From a virus: DNA of 38,366 bases. Positions 21,916 through 30,288 of this stretch are shown piece by piece. Made by a program: the position numbers and the translations under genes. The stretch lies in IMG/VR virus record IMGVR_UViG_3300044641_004545, positions 1-38,366 of that record; one strand, 5' to 3'. Each line of letters opens with the position of its first letter. Within the stretch, counting starts at the first letter, position 1. Below the pieces are notes generated by a model. That model was not told the DNA's origin, did not search any database, and saw only the letters and a list, made by a program, of their open reading frames with translations.

Positions 21916-22683
21916 GTGAACAATGAACAAGAAGCCGCCGCTGAGGTAGTGGATGCCGTAGTGGTGGAGGAAGTGCCAGAGCAGGAGGCTGGCATGGACA
22001 TGGTCCCGGCGGCGCAGGGCGGCGTAATGATGCCGTTCGATGCCGAGGAGGTCCAAGAAGCCATGACGGCATACCAGCAGACGGTGCGTGCCACGCTTAG
22101 TCCGAGTGACTGGCAGGGCAGCCCGGGAGGGCGTGGCTCCTTCGTGAAGAAGTCCGGCTGGAGGAAGATCGCTAAGGCGTTCGGCCTAAGCGTTACCCGG
22201 GTGGATGACGGGGTGGAGCGGGACGAGGACGGCAACCCGGTAAGGGCGTGGGCCGTCTACCGGGCAGCCCACCCGAACGGACAGACGCAGGACGGTGATG
22301 GCTATTGCTCCGTGGACGAAAGTAGGTTCTCGCGAAGCGGTGGCCGGCAGAAGCTCGAGAATGACCTGCGAGCCACTGCCACCACCCGGGCCAAGAACCG
22401 GGCCATCTCGGACCTCGTGGGAATGGGCGAGGTGAGCGCTGAAGAGGTTGCCGTAATGGCAGCCCCGGAGGAGCCAGCCTACGAGGGGGACCTGCGTGCC
22501 ACGTGGGAAGCGATTGAGGAGGCGGTCGGCCTGGAGACAGCCGCGAACCTCCATAAGTGGATCCTCGCCGACAATAGTGAGCGCATCCCCCGGCAGGTAG
22601 GCCGGGCGCTGGTGGCGATAGGCCGGTGCCTTACGCCTGCCGAACCTGGCCCAGCTGATGACAACGAAGAAGTCCCGTTCTAA
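21916..22683 (+). CDS. Putative ssDNA annealing/binding protein (Rad52/ERF-like) with SSB-type acidic tail
   Basis: A 255-residue protein starting at GTG 21916 after a strong AAGGAGGT. After an acidic N-terminus (residues 1-35), the core has FVKKSGWRKIAKAFGLS, a beta stretch (VRAWAVYRAAHPNG) and the helix-rich signature DLRATATTRAKNRAISDLVG followed by GEVSAEEV. I associate that pattern with Rad52/ERF-like annealing proteins of phages and archaea; this is from memory. The very end, DDNEEVPF, resembles the acidic tip by which bacterial SSB recruits repair proteins. Likely role: recombination during replication. Confidence 0.5.
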   Translation: MNNEQEAAAEVVDAVVVEEVPEQEAGMDMVPAAQGGVMMPFDAEEVQEAMTAYQQTVRATLSPSDWQGSPGGRGSFVKKSGWRKIAKAFGLSVTRVDDGVERDEDGNPVRAWAVYRAAHPNGQTQDGDGYCSVDESRFSRSGGRQKLENDLRATATTRAKNRAISDLVGMGEVSAEEVAVMAAPEEPAYEGDLRATWEAIEEAVGLETAANLHKWILADNSERIPRQVGRALVAIGRCLTPAEPGPADDNEEVPF

Positions 22684-22697
22684 GGAGGGCGGACAAC

Positions 22698-22985
22698 ATG
22701 AGCAAACGACAGCCGACTGACTACGTAGTGCTGATGGACACCGGGGACCGAGAGCGGCCTGACCTGATTCTGGAGGAGGTAGGCGAGGTGCGTGCCTACA
22801 CCCCCCAGCAGGCGAAGCGGAAGGCGGCAACGCTGCCCCGGGTGGAAAGCACGGTGACGCAGATGCGCCGTGCCGTGGTCTATACCGTGCCAGCCCGGAA
22901 CCTTAGCCCGGGACTGGTGGAGGCAGTGACCACCGCCCGGATAACCGGCGACACCGCCCGGGTAGCTGGGGGCAATGATGAGTGA
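22698..22985 (+). CDS. Hypothetical early protein, 95 aa
   Basis: ATG 22698 follows AAGGAGGG. A small basic protein with a beta start (TDYVVLMDTGD), a helix (TPQQAKRKAATL) and Ala/Thr/Val-rich C-terminus. The opening resembles small prophage modulators that follow the annealing gene, but no family is certain. Overlaps the next gene by 11 bases. Confidence 0.5.
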   Translation: MSKRQPTDYVVLMDTGDRERPDLILEEVGEVRAYTPQQAKRKAATLPRVESTVTQMRRAVVYTVPARNLSPGLVEAVTTARITGDTARVAGGNDE

Positions 22986-23385
22986 CGGCAAGCTGTTCGA
23001 CGTGGTGCCGGGCGCTCGCCCTGGGCATCTTGACGTTGAGCCGAATGAGAGCTGGGGCAAGGCGAGGGCACGTAGCAGTGACCCCGAGACTAGCCACGCC
23101 GCAGCTGCCAGCGTCCGTGACCTAACGGCGAAGCAGCAGGCGGTCCTAGACTGCCTCAGCTGCGCTGCCGCGCCGGTGACGGACCAAGAGTTGGCCCTGC
23201 TGTATGAAGCCCTACGGCATGATGAGCAGTGGCCAGAGCAGAGTCCTAGCGGACTGCGCACCCGGCGAGCCGAGCTGGTGGACCGGGGCGTGGTGGCCAG
23301 CGTGGGGCGGAAGCGCCTAGACACTGGCAGGCTGGGCCGCACGTGGGCCGCAGCAGGTGCCATCGTGCCCGGGGGGGCGGCATAG
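22975..23385 (+). CDS. Winged-helix DNA-binding early protein
   Basis: A 136-residue protein with ATG 22975 (ATGATG; either may be used). After a basic linker it has TSHAAAASVRDLTAKQQAVLDCL, TDQELALLYEAL, SGLRTRRAELVDRGVVASVG and GRLGRTWAA. This layout is common in phage proteins of the MarR-like/replication-organiser type with one winged helix. Likely a DNA-binding regulator or replication accessory. The stop overlaps the next GTG (TAGTG). Confidence 0.6.
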   Translation: MMSDGKLFDVVPGARPGHLDVEPNESWGKARARSSDPETSHAAAASVRDLTAKQQAVLDCLSCAAAPVTDQELALLYEALRHDEQWPEQSPSGLRTRRAELVDRGVVASVGRKRLDTGRLGRTWAAAGAIVPGGAA

Positions 23386-23723
23386 TGCCCGGGCGTGACA
23401 GCGTGCTGCGGGTGCTGCTGCCAGCCCTTGCCGCTGGCAAGGTAAGGCTCTGCCCCCGCTGCTGCCACGGAATGTTCGCGGCCTATGATGGCAAGCTCGA
23501 CCGAAAGCAGAGCAAGGCGAAAGCGGAGCAGTGGTGGCCGATGCCACCGGCTCTGAGCCGCACTGACAACAAGACCTACGTCTGCTCGCCCTGCGGGACC
23601 GAGGAGGCGCTGGAGGATGCCCTTAGCGGGGCAGTGATGGCCCGGGAGGACTGGGGACCACGGTTCCTGGACGACCCGGACAACGGAACAATGACCAACG
23701 AAGGAGAAGCAACGCATGAGTGA
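23385..23723 (+). CDS. Early protein with Cys pairs (small zinc ribbon)
   Basis: A 112-residue protein starting at GTG 23385 (TAGTG). CPRCC near residue 22 and CSPC near residue 67 can form one four-Cys zinc site, with a basic helix (DRKQSKAKAEQWW) between. The C-terminus is acidic. Such ribbons often mediate DNA or protein contact. Unknown exact role. Confidence 0.5.
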   Translation: MPGRDSVLRVLLPALAAGKVRLCPRCCHGMFAAYDGKLDRKQSKAKAEQWWPMPPALSRTDNKTYVCSPCGTEEALEDALSGAVMAREDWGPRFLDDPDNGTMTNEGEATHE

Positions 23724-24198
23724 AGCAACGATGACCAGCACGGAGCTGGTAATCCCGGTGACCGGCGAGCTGGTGCCGCTGGATGCCGAGAGTGACATAC
23801 TGGCTGAAGCGGCCTGGCGAATGCGGGAGCTGGAAACAGAACTCGCCCGGGTCCGGCGGCAGGTAGGTGAAGAGCTGGTGCGCAGGATGGATATGGAGAA
23901 CCTGCGCAGCGTGGAGGTGGCTGGCTACGTGATCTCAGTGGATGCCCCTGGCGGTGTCGACTGGGACGCGAAGCAGCTTGACGAGACGCTGGGCCAGCTG
24001 GTGGAAGGCGGCGTGATTACTGAGGGCGCACGGCGGCGAGTGGTGCCGCTGAAGCCGTCCGTAAGCCAGCGGGAGCTGAAGAAGCTGCTGGCCACGCTGG
24101 ACAGCCCGGACCTCGAGCTGGTGGAGGCGTGTTCCGAAGCCAGCCGCAAGACCCGCCGGGTGAAAGTGGACAACGCAGCCATGAAGGCGAGGGCATGA
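23716..24198 (+). CDS. Early protein with coiled coil, function unknown
   Basis: A 160-residue protein; ATG 23716 follows AAGGAGAAGC. A helix at about 25-55 (AAWRMRELETELARVRRQVGEEL) is followed by a beta unit (SVEVAGYVISVDAPGGVDWD) and a basic C-terminus (SRKTRRVKV). Similar proteins occur next to recombination genes in actinophages and are sometimes linked to host-nuclease inhibition or exonuclease function, which I cannot support from sequence alone. Confidence 0.5.
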   Translation: MSEATMTSTELVIPVTGELVPLDAESDILAEAAWRMRELETELARVRRQVGEELVRRMDMENLRSVEVAGYVISVDAPGGVDWDAKQLDETLGQLVEGGVITEGARRRVVPLKPSVSQRELKKLLATLDSPDLELVEACSEASRKTRRVKVDNAAMKARA

Positions 24199-24533
24199 TG
24201 CCACTGACGCTGATCTACACCGACAGTCAGGGCCGCGAGTGGCGCTATAAGAGAGGCACGAGCCGAATCCGGTGCTACCTGGGGCCGGACGGCGAGAAAG
24301 CCATAGACGAGGTGAACATCTGGGACCACGCCCGGGGGAAGCCTGACTTTGACTGCGATGAGCAGACGGGGCTACGGGACCGAGTGCTGCGGCACCTACG
24401 CGAGGCCGAGGAGGAGGCGGAGGCATCGCATGAAGCCGTCCCGCCGCCCCGGGCAGTGCGCCGGGCTGATGGGCTGGGCTGCGTGGAGCGGGTCCACCCG
24501 TCCGAACTCGCGTGGGAGGAGCGATACGGATGA
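24195..24533 (+). CDS. Hypothetical early protein, 112 aa
   Basis: ATG 24195 overlaps the preceding stop (ATGATG; ATG 24198 is also possible). The first 45 residues are beta-rich (LTLIYTDSQGREWRYKRG, RIRCYLGPDG) followed by a helix with many Glu and Arg (LRDRVLRHLREAEEEAEA). Unknown function. Coupled to the next gene by ATGA. Confidence 0.45.
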   Translation: MMPLTLIYTDSQGREWRYKRGTSRIRCYLGPDGEKAIDEVNIWDHARGKPDFDCDEQTGLRDRVLRHLREAEEEAEASHEAVPPPRAVRRADGLGCVERVHPSELAWEERYG

Positions 24534-24721
24534 AGGCTGCCCCCGCAAGATGGGCAGTGGCTAGCAGTGAGGGAGGGCGTAGGCCGAAGCTGGTCTGCGC
24601 CCCCCTTACCGCTGGTGAGGCGCAGGCGTTCATAGCTGGCTACGCTGCCCGGGGCTGGTATGTCGTGCCACTACCCCCGGGCTACCGACGCGGGGACATC
24701 ACACGAGGCTTGAGCCAGTAG
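24530..24721 (+). CDS. Hypothetical early protein, 63 aa
   Basis: Starts at ATG 24530 in an ATGA overlap after GAGGAGCG. Basic, with TAGEAQAFIAGYAARGWYVV, a helix-strand unit. A short inverted repeat (GAGCC-AGTA-GGCTC, 24714-24727) spans its stop and may end or slow the transcript. Function unknown. Confidence 0.45.
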   Translation: MKAAPARWAVASSEGGRRPKLVCAPLTAGEAQAFIAGYAARGWYVVPLPPGYRRGDITRGLSQ

Positions 24722-24787
24722 GCTCGGGACGGGGGGAGGGTCATGCCAATACCGGCACCGTTCATCAATCCGCCCCCCGTAGGGCAA

Positions 24788-24815
24788 AGCGAGCGGGGCT
24801 TCGGCTCCGCTCGCT
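24788..24815 (+). terminator. UUCG-capped hairpin before or within the rusA start
   Basis: A 12-bp stem (AGCGAGCGGGGC with GCTCCGCTCGCT, one G-T pair) capped by the very stable TTCG tetraloop. It ends 11 bases before ATG 24827. It can act as a terminator, attenuator or processing site controlling the resolvase gene. If translation starts at 24743 instead, the hairpin is inside the coding part. Confidence 0.55.
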
Positions 24816-24826
24816 ACGCTCTGACC

Positions 24827-25216
24827 ATGAGCAGCAGCCCCACCGTTATCGAGCTACCGCTTACCCCCGTGAGCTACAACGAAACGCGGTTCGCGCCGTG
24901 GTATGTGACCCGGGCCAAGAGCCAGCCGCTGCGTGACGCACTGGACCTGCTGCTACGCACCAGTGACCTGCCTAAGCGGGTGGAGCTGGTCGTGGCCAGC
25001 GCCGTGCTTACCTTCCCCACCCGGCGCAGGCGGGATGAAGGCAACTATCGGACACCACTGGAAAAGGCGCTAGGCGATGCCCTCACCCGTAACGGGTTCC
25101 TGAAGGATGACACCCCTGACCAGTTTCGCATGGAACGGGTCGTAATAAGCGATGCCCCTGGCGACCCTCTAACGGAGCTGACTCTACGCTGGGCCAGCCG
25201 CCGCGACCTCACATAG
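24827..25216 (+). CDS. rusA: RusA-type Holliday-junction resolvase
   Basis: A 129-residue protein in the RusA family, which cuts four-way DNA junctions during phage recombination. The core RRRDEGNYRTPLEKALGDAL and NGFLKDDTPDQF matches the family active site: Asp70 and Asp94/Asp95. The position equivalent to the second aspartate of the usual D-x-D-N is Gly here (DEGN). ATG 24827 gives E. coli-like length and places the first aspartate at residue 70, but it has no ribosome site. ATG 24743 has GGGGGGAGGG before it and would add 28 residues. Confidence 0.75.
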   Translation: MSSSPTVIELPLTPVSYNETRFAPWYVTRAKSQPLRDALDLLLRTSDLPKRVELVVASAVLTFPTRRRRDEGNYRTPLEKALGDALTRNGFLKDDTPDQFRMERVVISDAPGDPLTELTLRWASRRDLT

Positions 25217-25255
25217 CCTGCCGCCGCTAGACCAACAAGACAAGGGAGAAGCACT

Positions 25256-25897
25256 ATGAACTATGAAGACCGAAGGGCGCAGGAGCGCCACGAAGATAAG
25301 GAGCTAGAGAAGGCACTGGGCCAGCTGCGTGACCCTATGCCCATGACCCCGGAGTGGCAGGTGGTAATCGCCCTGCTGCGGGGTGGCTGGCCCGGCAGCC
25401 CCACGAAGGCTGACCAGCTGGCATTCCGCACCTTCCTATCTGACCTTGACCCCGGGGACGTAGCCCGGGCACTGCGTGACCTAGCCCGGGGCGGAGCTAA
25501 GTATCGCCCCACGCCCAGTGAGGTGCGCACCGCCGTGCTGGGGCTCGACGGGGACACCGCCCCCACGTTTGATGAAGCGTGGCGACTGGTGGTGGAGGCT
25601 GGCAGAGGTAACGGCTGGGATGAGGACGCCGCCCTGGCGAACCTAATGGAGGTGAGCAGGCCGGTGGGGGCGTGGGCGCAGATGCGTGGGCTGCGGCACC
25701 TTTGGCACCTGCCCACCGAGGACCCGGACAACGGCAGGTTCGTGCTGCGCGACCTTGCCAGCAGCTACGAGAGCTTCCGTGAAGCGTGGGCCGTGCCAGC
25801 CCGGCGTGAGCAGCTGGCCGCCCCCCGGGGCGAGCTGGGCCTGCGCCGCCTTACCTTTGCCAGCACCGCCCAGCTGCCCCAATCTGCGGAGGGGTAG
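25256..25897 (+). CDS. Possible replication accessory protein (helicase-loader-like)
   Basis: A 213-residue, helical, acidic/basic protein; ATG 25256 follows AAGGGAGAAGC. The middle (YRPTPSEVRTAVLGL, FDEAWRLVVEAGRGNGW) and C-terminal (DPDNGRFVLRDLASSYESFREAW) phrases recall phage replication organisers and helicase loaders, which have a similar helical core without ATPase motifs. It is last in the early region. The call is tentative; another reading is a small adaptor that recruits host DnaB. Confidence 0.4.
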   Translation: MNYEDRRAQERHEDKELEKALGQLRDPMPMTPEWQVVIALLRGGWPGSPTKADQLAFRTFLSDLDPGDVARALRDLARGGAKYRPTPSEVRTAVLGLDGDTAPTFDEAWRLVVEAGRGNGWDEDAALANLMEVSRPVGAWAQMRGLRHLWHLPTEDPDNGRFVLRDLASSYESFREAWAVPARREQLAAPRGELGLRRLTFASTAQLPQSAEG

Positions 25898-25993
25898 GCG
25901 TGCCCCCACGTTAGGGGTGAAACGCCCTTAGCGGGGCGCATATAGCCCTGAGCAGCCCCCTCAACGCCCCCCGTGGGTCTAGGATGGGCGCAT
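25898..25993. other. Junction before terminase: repeats, possible pac/cos or late promoter
   Basis: A 96-base gap with a 10-base direct repeat GGGCGCATAT at 25934-25943 and 25986-25995 (the second copy covers the terminase ATG), and the inverted repeat CGCCC-TTAGC-GGGCG. A weak promoter reading exists (TGAAAC, 17 bases, TATAGC). Terminase small subunits often bind repeats near their own gene, so this is the natural place to look for packaging signals and the late promoter. Confidence 0.35.
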
Positions 25994-26479
25994 ATGGCGA
26001 AGCGAGGGAAAGGTCGGCCACCTAAGCTGACCCAGCGAGTTACGCCCGGCAGCGATGTGACATTCGGTGACCGGATAGTTCAGGCGCTCGACGCGGGTGC
26101 CTTCTTTGATGACGCCTGCTCGTTCGCCGGGGTAAGCCGTAGCGCCGCCTATGAATGGCTTGCCCGGGGCAAGGCTGCTAGAGAGGAGCAGGATGACAAG
26201 GGGGAGGGCTATGAACTCACCGCCAACGACCGGGCATATCTGGATTTCGCGGACGCTGTAGAAAAGACCCGGGCTACCGTGGTGGTCAGGAACCTGGCCA
26301 TCATTAGAAACGCTGCGCAGGATGGCACGTGGCAGGCAGCTGCGTGGTATCTGGAGCGCACGATGCCGCAGAAGTATGGACGGCACCAGCGCCCGGATGA
26401 CACTGAGCCGGAGCTGTCCACGGATGCCGCCCGAGCGAAGCTGCTGGGGCTCGACCTCGGCCATGACGGCAACGACTAG
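25994..26479 (+). CDS. terS: Terminase small subunit
   Basis: A 161-residue protein. ATG 25994 is chosen over GTG 25973 because AGGA stands at a suitable distance and a basic KRGKGRPPKL start is typical. The helix-turn-helix DAGAFFDDACSFAGVSRSAAYEWLARG is the DNA-recognition domain; the region ATVVVRNLAIIRNAAQDG-TWQAAAWYLERT and MPQKYGRH is a hallmark of this terminase family. It recognises phage DNA and hands it to the large subunit. Overlaps the large subunit by 17 bases. Confidence 0.85.
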   Translation: MAKRGKGRPPKLTQRVTPGSDVTFGDRIVQALDAGAFFDDACSFAGVSRSAAYEWLARGKAAREEQDDKGEGYELTANDRAYLDFADAVEKTRATVVVRNLAIIRNAAQDGTWQAAAWYLERTMPQKYGRHQRPDDTEPELSTDAARAKLLGLDLGHDGND

Positions 26480-28157
26480 CACCGGCCTGACCCCGGAGCA
26501 GGTGGCCAGCCTCGACGCAGGGGATGCCGTGCTGCTGGCCCGGTGGCGGGAGCGTCACCTGGGGGGACAGGACTTTACGCCGCAGGCAGTGCGCCGGATG
26601 CCCCTAGCTACTCAGCTGGAGCTGGCCAAGAACCCGGCCTTGGATGAAGCCTGGCGACAGTATGAGCTGGCCCGGGTGGCAGCGGACCCGCTCTACTTCA
26701 TGGAAAGTTACGGCAGCGTCGAGCCACCCCGGGGCGCAGCCGTGCCGTTCGTGCCGTGGGAAAGCCAGCGGCAGGTGATGCGGCGGATCGAAGACCACGA
26801 CAAGCTCTGGGTCTTGAAGGCTCGTCGGCTGGGCCTCACGTGGCTCGTGCTTCATTACGGGTTCTGGATCGCAGCCTTCGACCCGCAGAACATGAACGCC
26901 CGGGTGCTGGTGGTCTGTAAGAACCGGGGGGACGCGGGGAAGCTGCTGGACCGGGTGAAGGCGATACATGACCGTCTGCCGGCGTGGCTTCGCCAGCCCA
27001 CGGGGCGGGACAGCGTGACGGCGCTGGAGCTGCCCGACCGTGCCGCCGAGCTGGTGGCCCTGCCAGCTACGGAGGGCGCAGCCCGGCAGGAGACTGCCAC
27101 GCTGGTCGTGCTGGACGAGTTTGCCTTCCCCAAGAACGGGGCAGCCCGGGGGATCTGGACGGCAGCCCAGCCGACTATTGAGGGCGGCGGCAAGCTGATC
27201 GGCATAAGCACCGGCAACGGGCGCACCGGTGACGGCGAGACGTTCGCGCAGGTCTGGGACGCTGCTGCCAGCGGTGAGACGGGGGTGGAGCCGGTGTTTC
27301 TGCCGTGGTCCGCCCGGCCCGACCGGACCGCCGAGTGGAGAGAGGCGCAGCGTGCCGACTACCTAAGCGAGGAGGAGTTCCTAGCCGAGTATCCCGACAC
27401 TGCCGATGACGCCCTGGCGGGGCAGACGGCCGTCCACGTCTACTCGCACGCAGGCATCGCGGCAGCCGAGCGCCACGGTGCGCAGCTGGAAGACCAGCTC
27501 GACCAGCTGGGCGCAGAGGGCTACGAGTGGGGCATTGACTGGGGCGACTTTCAGACCTTCGCCGTCTATGCCGTGCCCCTGCCCGGCGGTGGGGTCTACG
27601 TGGTGGATGAGAAGGTGCTGGCTCACGTGGAGCCGAGCCGTGCCGCAGCTGCCATCATCGGTCATGAACCGGCCGGCAGAGCAGGCGTGCGCTTCGTGAC
27701 GAGCCGTGCCGACAGTGCCCCGGCAGGCACGAACGCTACGTTCAGCAGGGTGCTGGACGAGGCCCGGGCCGAGCGCCCTGGCGAGCTGCCAGAGAGTCAC
27801 CTGCGGGTGCCCTTCTCCCGGTATAAGGAGGGCGGGGGTGAGCGTAAGGGCGTGAACACCGTCGCCTTCATACGCCGGGCGCTCGAGCGTGCTGCCGAAG
27901 TCAAGGGCTGGGACGGCGGGGAGGTCAGCCAGCTGGCAGGCACCATCGCCATTCACCCCCGGTGTGAGGTGCTACTGGCCCAGCTGCGGGCGCTGGAGCG
28001 TGACACCAGCACCGGCAAGGTGCGGAAGCCCGGCATGAACCCGAAAGACCCCACTAAGGGGGACCACGGACCGGACGCACTGGTGGCGCTACTGGCCCCC
28101 CGGGCCACGGACTGGACTAAGGGTGCGCAGGCCCGACGGGAAGCTGCCGACGACTAG
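26463..28157 (+). CDS. terL: Terminase large subunit
   Basis: A 564-residue packaging motor. ATG 26463 overlaps the small subunit stop. ATPase features: a Walker A-like KARRLGLTW (119-127; no canonical GKS/T, as in many terminases) and Walker B LVVLDEF (Asp218, catalytic Glu219). The nuclease domain starts with GIDWGDF (Asp359) and ends with the last acidic ligand near Asp538 (HGPDALVALL). It cuts concatemers and pumps DNA into the head. Confidence 0.9.
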   Translation: MTATTSTGLTPEQVASLDAGDAVLLARWRERHLGGQDFTPQAVRRMPLATQLELAKNPALDEAWRQYELARVAADPLYFMESYGSVEPPRGAAVPFVPWESQRQVMRRIEDHDKLWVLKARRLGLTWLVLHYGFWIAAFDPQNMNARVLVVCKNRGDAGKLLDRVKAIHDRLPAWLRQPTGRDSVTALELPDRAAELVALPATEGAARQETATLVVLDEFAFPKNGAARGIWTAAQPTIEGGGKLIGISTGNGRTGDGETFAQVWDAAASGETGVEPVFLPWSARPDRTAEWREAQRADYLSEEEFLAEYPDTADDALAGQTAVHVYSHAGIAAAERHGAQLEDQLDQLGAEGYEWGIDWGDFQTFAVYAVPLPGGGVYVVDEKVLAHVEPSRAAAAIIGHEPAGRAGVRFVTSRADSAPAGTNATFSRVLDEARAERPGELPESHLRVPFSRYKEGGGERKGVNTVAFIRRALERAAEVKGWDGGEVSQLAGTIAIHPRCEVLLAQLRALERDTSTGKVRKPGMNPKDPTKGDHGPDALVALLAPRATDWTKGAQARREAADD

Positions 28158-28175
28158 GCTACGATTCACCGTCAC

Positions 28176-29633
28176 GTGGGCGTGTTCACTTCCATGAACT
28201 CGATGCTCGGCCGCAATACGTGGCCTCCTGCCGCCGTGCGCAATCGCTGGGACGAGGTTGCCTTCTTCGAGGCGCTGCGTGAGTCAGACGAGACAGCCCT
28301 GCGGCAGCAGGCATCCGTCCGCTGGAACGCCCCCTACATCGTAAACCCGCTGCCCCGCCTTATCAGCAGGGCCAGCTCGAACCTTCTGTTCGGTGAGCCT
28401 GCCCAGTTCACCCCCGGGGACGAAGCAGATGCCGACGCACTGGACGCCCTGGCGAGTGCGAACGACCTAGACAGCGAGCTGGTGCGTGCCGCCATGATCT
28501 CGTCCAGCGAGGGTGAGGTCTGGGGCAGGGTGCTAGTTCAGCCCCAGCTGCTGGACTACCCGATTATCGAATGGGTCAGTGGCAGGCACGTGATCCCACA
28601 CTTCGCAGGGCGCTTCCTTACCGGGGCAACCTTTGTCAGCACGTGGCACGAGGGAGCCATCGAGACGGTGCGCCTGCTGGAAACCTACGAGGCCGGGCGC
28701 ATTACGGCGGAACTCTACCGGGGCACCCGCACCAGCATCGGGACGAAGGTGGGGCTCGACAGCTACCCCCACACTGTCGGCAGGCAGGAGGAGATTCTGA
28801 CGGGCATAGAGGCCCCCTTGGTAGCGTTCATCCCGAACTCGCTTAGTAGCGACCCCACCCGGGGCGTGAGTGACTACCGGGGGCTGGAGGAAAGGTTCCT
28901 GGCCCTAAACGAAGCCGTGACCGTGGGCCAGCAGAACCTCAAGCTGGCAGGCCGGAAGCGGGCACTAGTGGACGCGGCATACCTCGACCAGAATGGGCAG
29001 CTGCCGGACGGGGATGATGTCTACGTGCGGCAGGACACGGACAGCGTGATGGGTGACGCCGCCAAGCCAGTCCAGATGATTGACTACGCCTATGACAGCG
29101 GCCCGGTGACTGCGTGGGTCGAGCATCTCATAGACACGACGCTTACCTATGCCGGAGTCGCGCCCCAGTCCGTAGGGCGCAGCGTGGACGGCGGTGCCAC
29201 CAGCGGCACGGCGCTCAAGCTCAAGATGTCACATTCGCTTATGGAGGCAGCTGGCAAGGGCCGACACTTTGACCGGGGGCTGGCACGGCTGCTGCGGTTC
29301 GCCGCACTGCTGGACAGCCGCCCCACCACGCAGGGAGGGTTCGGCAGGCGGTGGGCTGCGCCCGACCTCGAGCCTAGCGTCGAGCGATCCGATGGGCTGC
29401 TGCGTGATGACGTAGAGGCAGCGGACACACTGACCAAGCTGGTGAACGCCGAGGTTATTAGCCTCGATGAAGCCGTTAGCTGGTGGAGGCCGGACTGGAG
29501 CAGTGCGCAGGTGGACGAGGAAGTAGCCCGCATCAGGGGCGGCAGGGGCGCAGGCGTTACGGACCCGCCCCTGGCGATTAGCACGCCTCGCCCCCCGGTA
29601 CCGCTGCCCGGGCAAGACACCCCCGCCCAGTAG
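28176..29633 (+). CDS. Portal protein
   Basis: A 485-residue protein starting at GTG 28176 and following terminase directly. Motifs typical of SPP1 gp6-like portals are present: NPLPRLISRASSNLLFGEP, a helical stem, and GTALKLKMSHSLMEAAGKG near residue 350. The Pro-rich C-terminus is likely disordered. It forms the dodecameric ring through which DNA enters and leaves. Confidence 0.85.
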   Translation: MGVFTSMNSMLGRNTWPPAAVRNRWDEVAFFEALRESDETALRQQASVRWNAPYIVNPLPRLISRASSNLLFGEPAQFTPGDEADADALDALASANDLDSELVRAAMISSSEGEVWGRVLVQPQLLDYPIIEWVSGRHVIPHFAGRFLTGATFVSTWHEGAIETVRLLETYEAGRITAELYRGTRTSIGTKVGLDSYPHTVGRQEEILTGIEAPLVAFIPNSLSSDPTRGVSDYRGLEERFLALNEAVTVGQQNLKLAGRKRALVDAAYLDQNGQLPDGDDVYVRQDTDSVMGDAAKPVQMIDYAYDSGPVTAWVEHLIDTTLTYAGVAPQSVGRSVDGGATSGTALKLKMSHSLMEAAGKGRHFDRGLARLLRFAALLDSRPTTQGGFGRRWAAPDLEPSVERSDGLLRDDVEAADTLTKLVNAEVISLDEAVSWWRPDWSSAQVDEEVARIRGGRGAGVTDPPLAISTPRPPVPLPGQDTPAQ

Positions 29634-29699
29634 TGCGCCTCTAGCATCCGGGCCGGGTCTTACGGTATCGGGCCGAACCTACACTCTTCAGGAGGGAAC

Positions 29700-30284
29700 A
29701 TGAGTAACGATGGCAGCGAGATACAGTCAATCCAGCAGTCAGTCCAGCCGGACACGGCGGACGAGCAAGGCACCCCGGGCAACGACCCGGCGGACGGTGC
29801 GACGGAGCAGCAGCGGGTCCCGCTGGACCGGTTCCGGCAAGTAACGTCCGAGAACAAAGAACTTCGCGAGCAGCTGGACCAGCTGGCCAAGTGGAAGGAG
29901 GAGCAGGAGCAGGCGCAGCTAACCGAGCTGGAGCGTGAGCGGCAGGCCCGGGAGAAGGCAGAGGCGCAGGCAGCTGAGGCAGCCGACAAGGCGCAGCAGC
30001 TGGAGCGTGGAACCTGGCTCCGTTCCGCCGCCCTCGCAGCTGGCTTCGCAGACCCTGATGATGCCGTCGCCCTGGTGGGCACCGCCGCAGTCGAGGACCC
30101 GGACACCGCCGCCGAGAAGGTGCGCGAGCTGGCCGACAAGAAGCCCCACCTACTGCGGCAGGCTGACAGTGGCCCTGCCCCCATCAGTGGGCCTATCTCA
30201 ACGGCTGCGCCCAGTGTGAACACCGATGACCCGAAGGCTGGTCTGGGGTCCGACATTCTGGGATACCTCAAGGGCGGACGCTGA
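29700..30284 (+). CDS. Capsid scaffolding protein
   Basis: A 194-residue protein with ATG 29700 behind AGGAGGG. It opens with a disordered Gln/Asp-rich part, then a long coiled coil (about 40-105, ENKELREQLDQLAKWKEEQE, ERERQAREKAEAQAAEAAD) and a short conserved C-terminal segment (DILGYLKGGR) that should bind the capsid protein. Position between portal and capsid genes supports it. The methyltransferase GTG lies 5 bases after its stop. Confidence 0.8.
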   Translation: MSNDGSEIQSIQQSVQPDTADEQGTPGNDPADGATEQQRVPLDRFRQVTSENKELREQLDQLAKWKEEQEQAQLTELERERQAREKAEAQAAEAADKAQQLERGTWLRSAALAAGFADPDDAVALVGTAAVEDPDTAAEKVRELADKKPHLLRQADSGPAPISGPISTAAPSVNTDDPKAGLGSDILGYLKGGR

Positions 30285-30288
30285 TGCC

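Noticed and set aside
22680-23798. 372-aa minus-strand open frame
   Set aside because: It lies opposite four well-formed overlapping plus-strand genes with ribosome sites; high G+C gives long antisense frames. Composition is Ser/Arg/Pro-rich without motifs.
30226-30288. Upstream start of the methyltransferase (30226)
   Set aside because: It would overlap the scaffold gene by 59 bases and add 21 residues before the family start; GTG 30289 begins right at VRVLSLFAGIGG.
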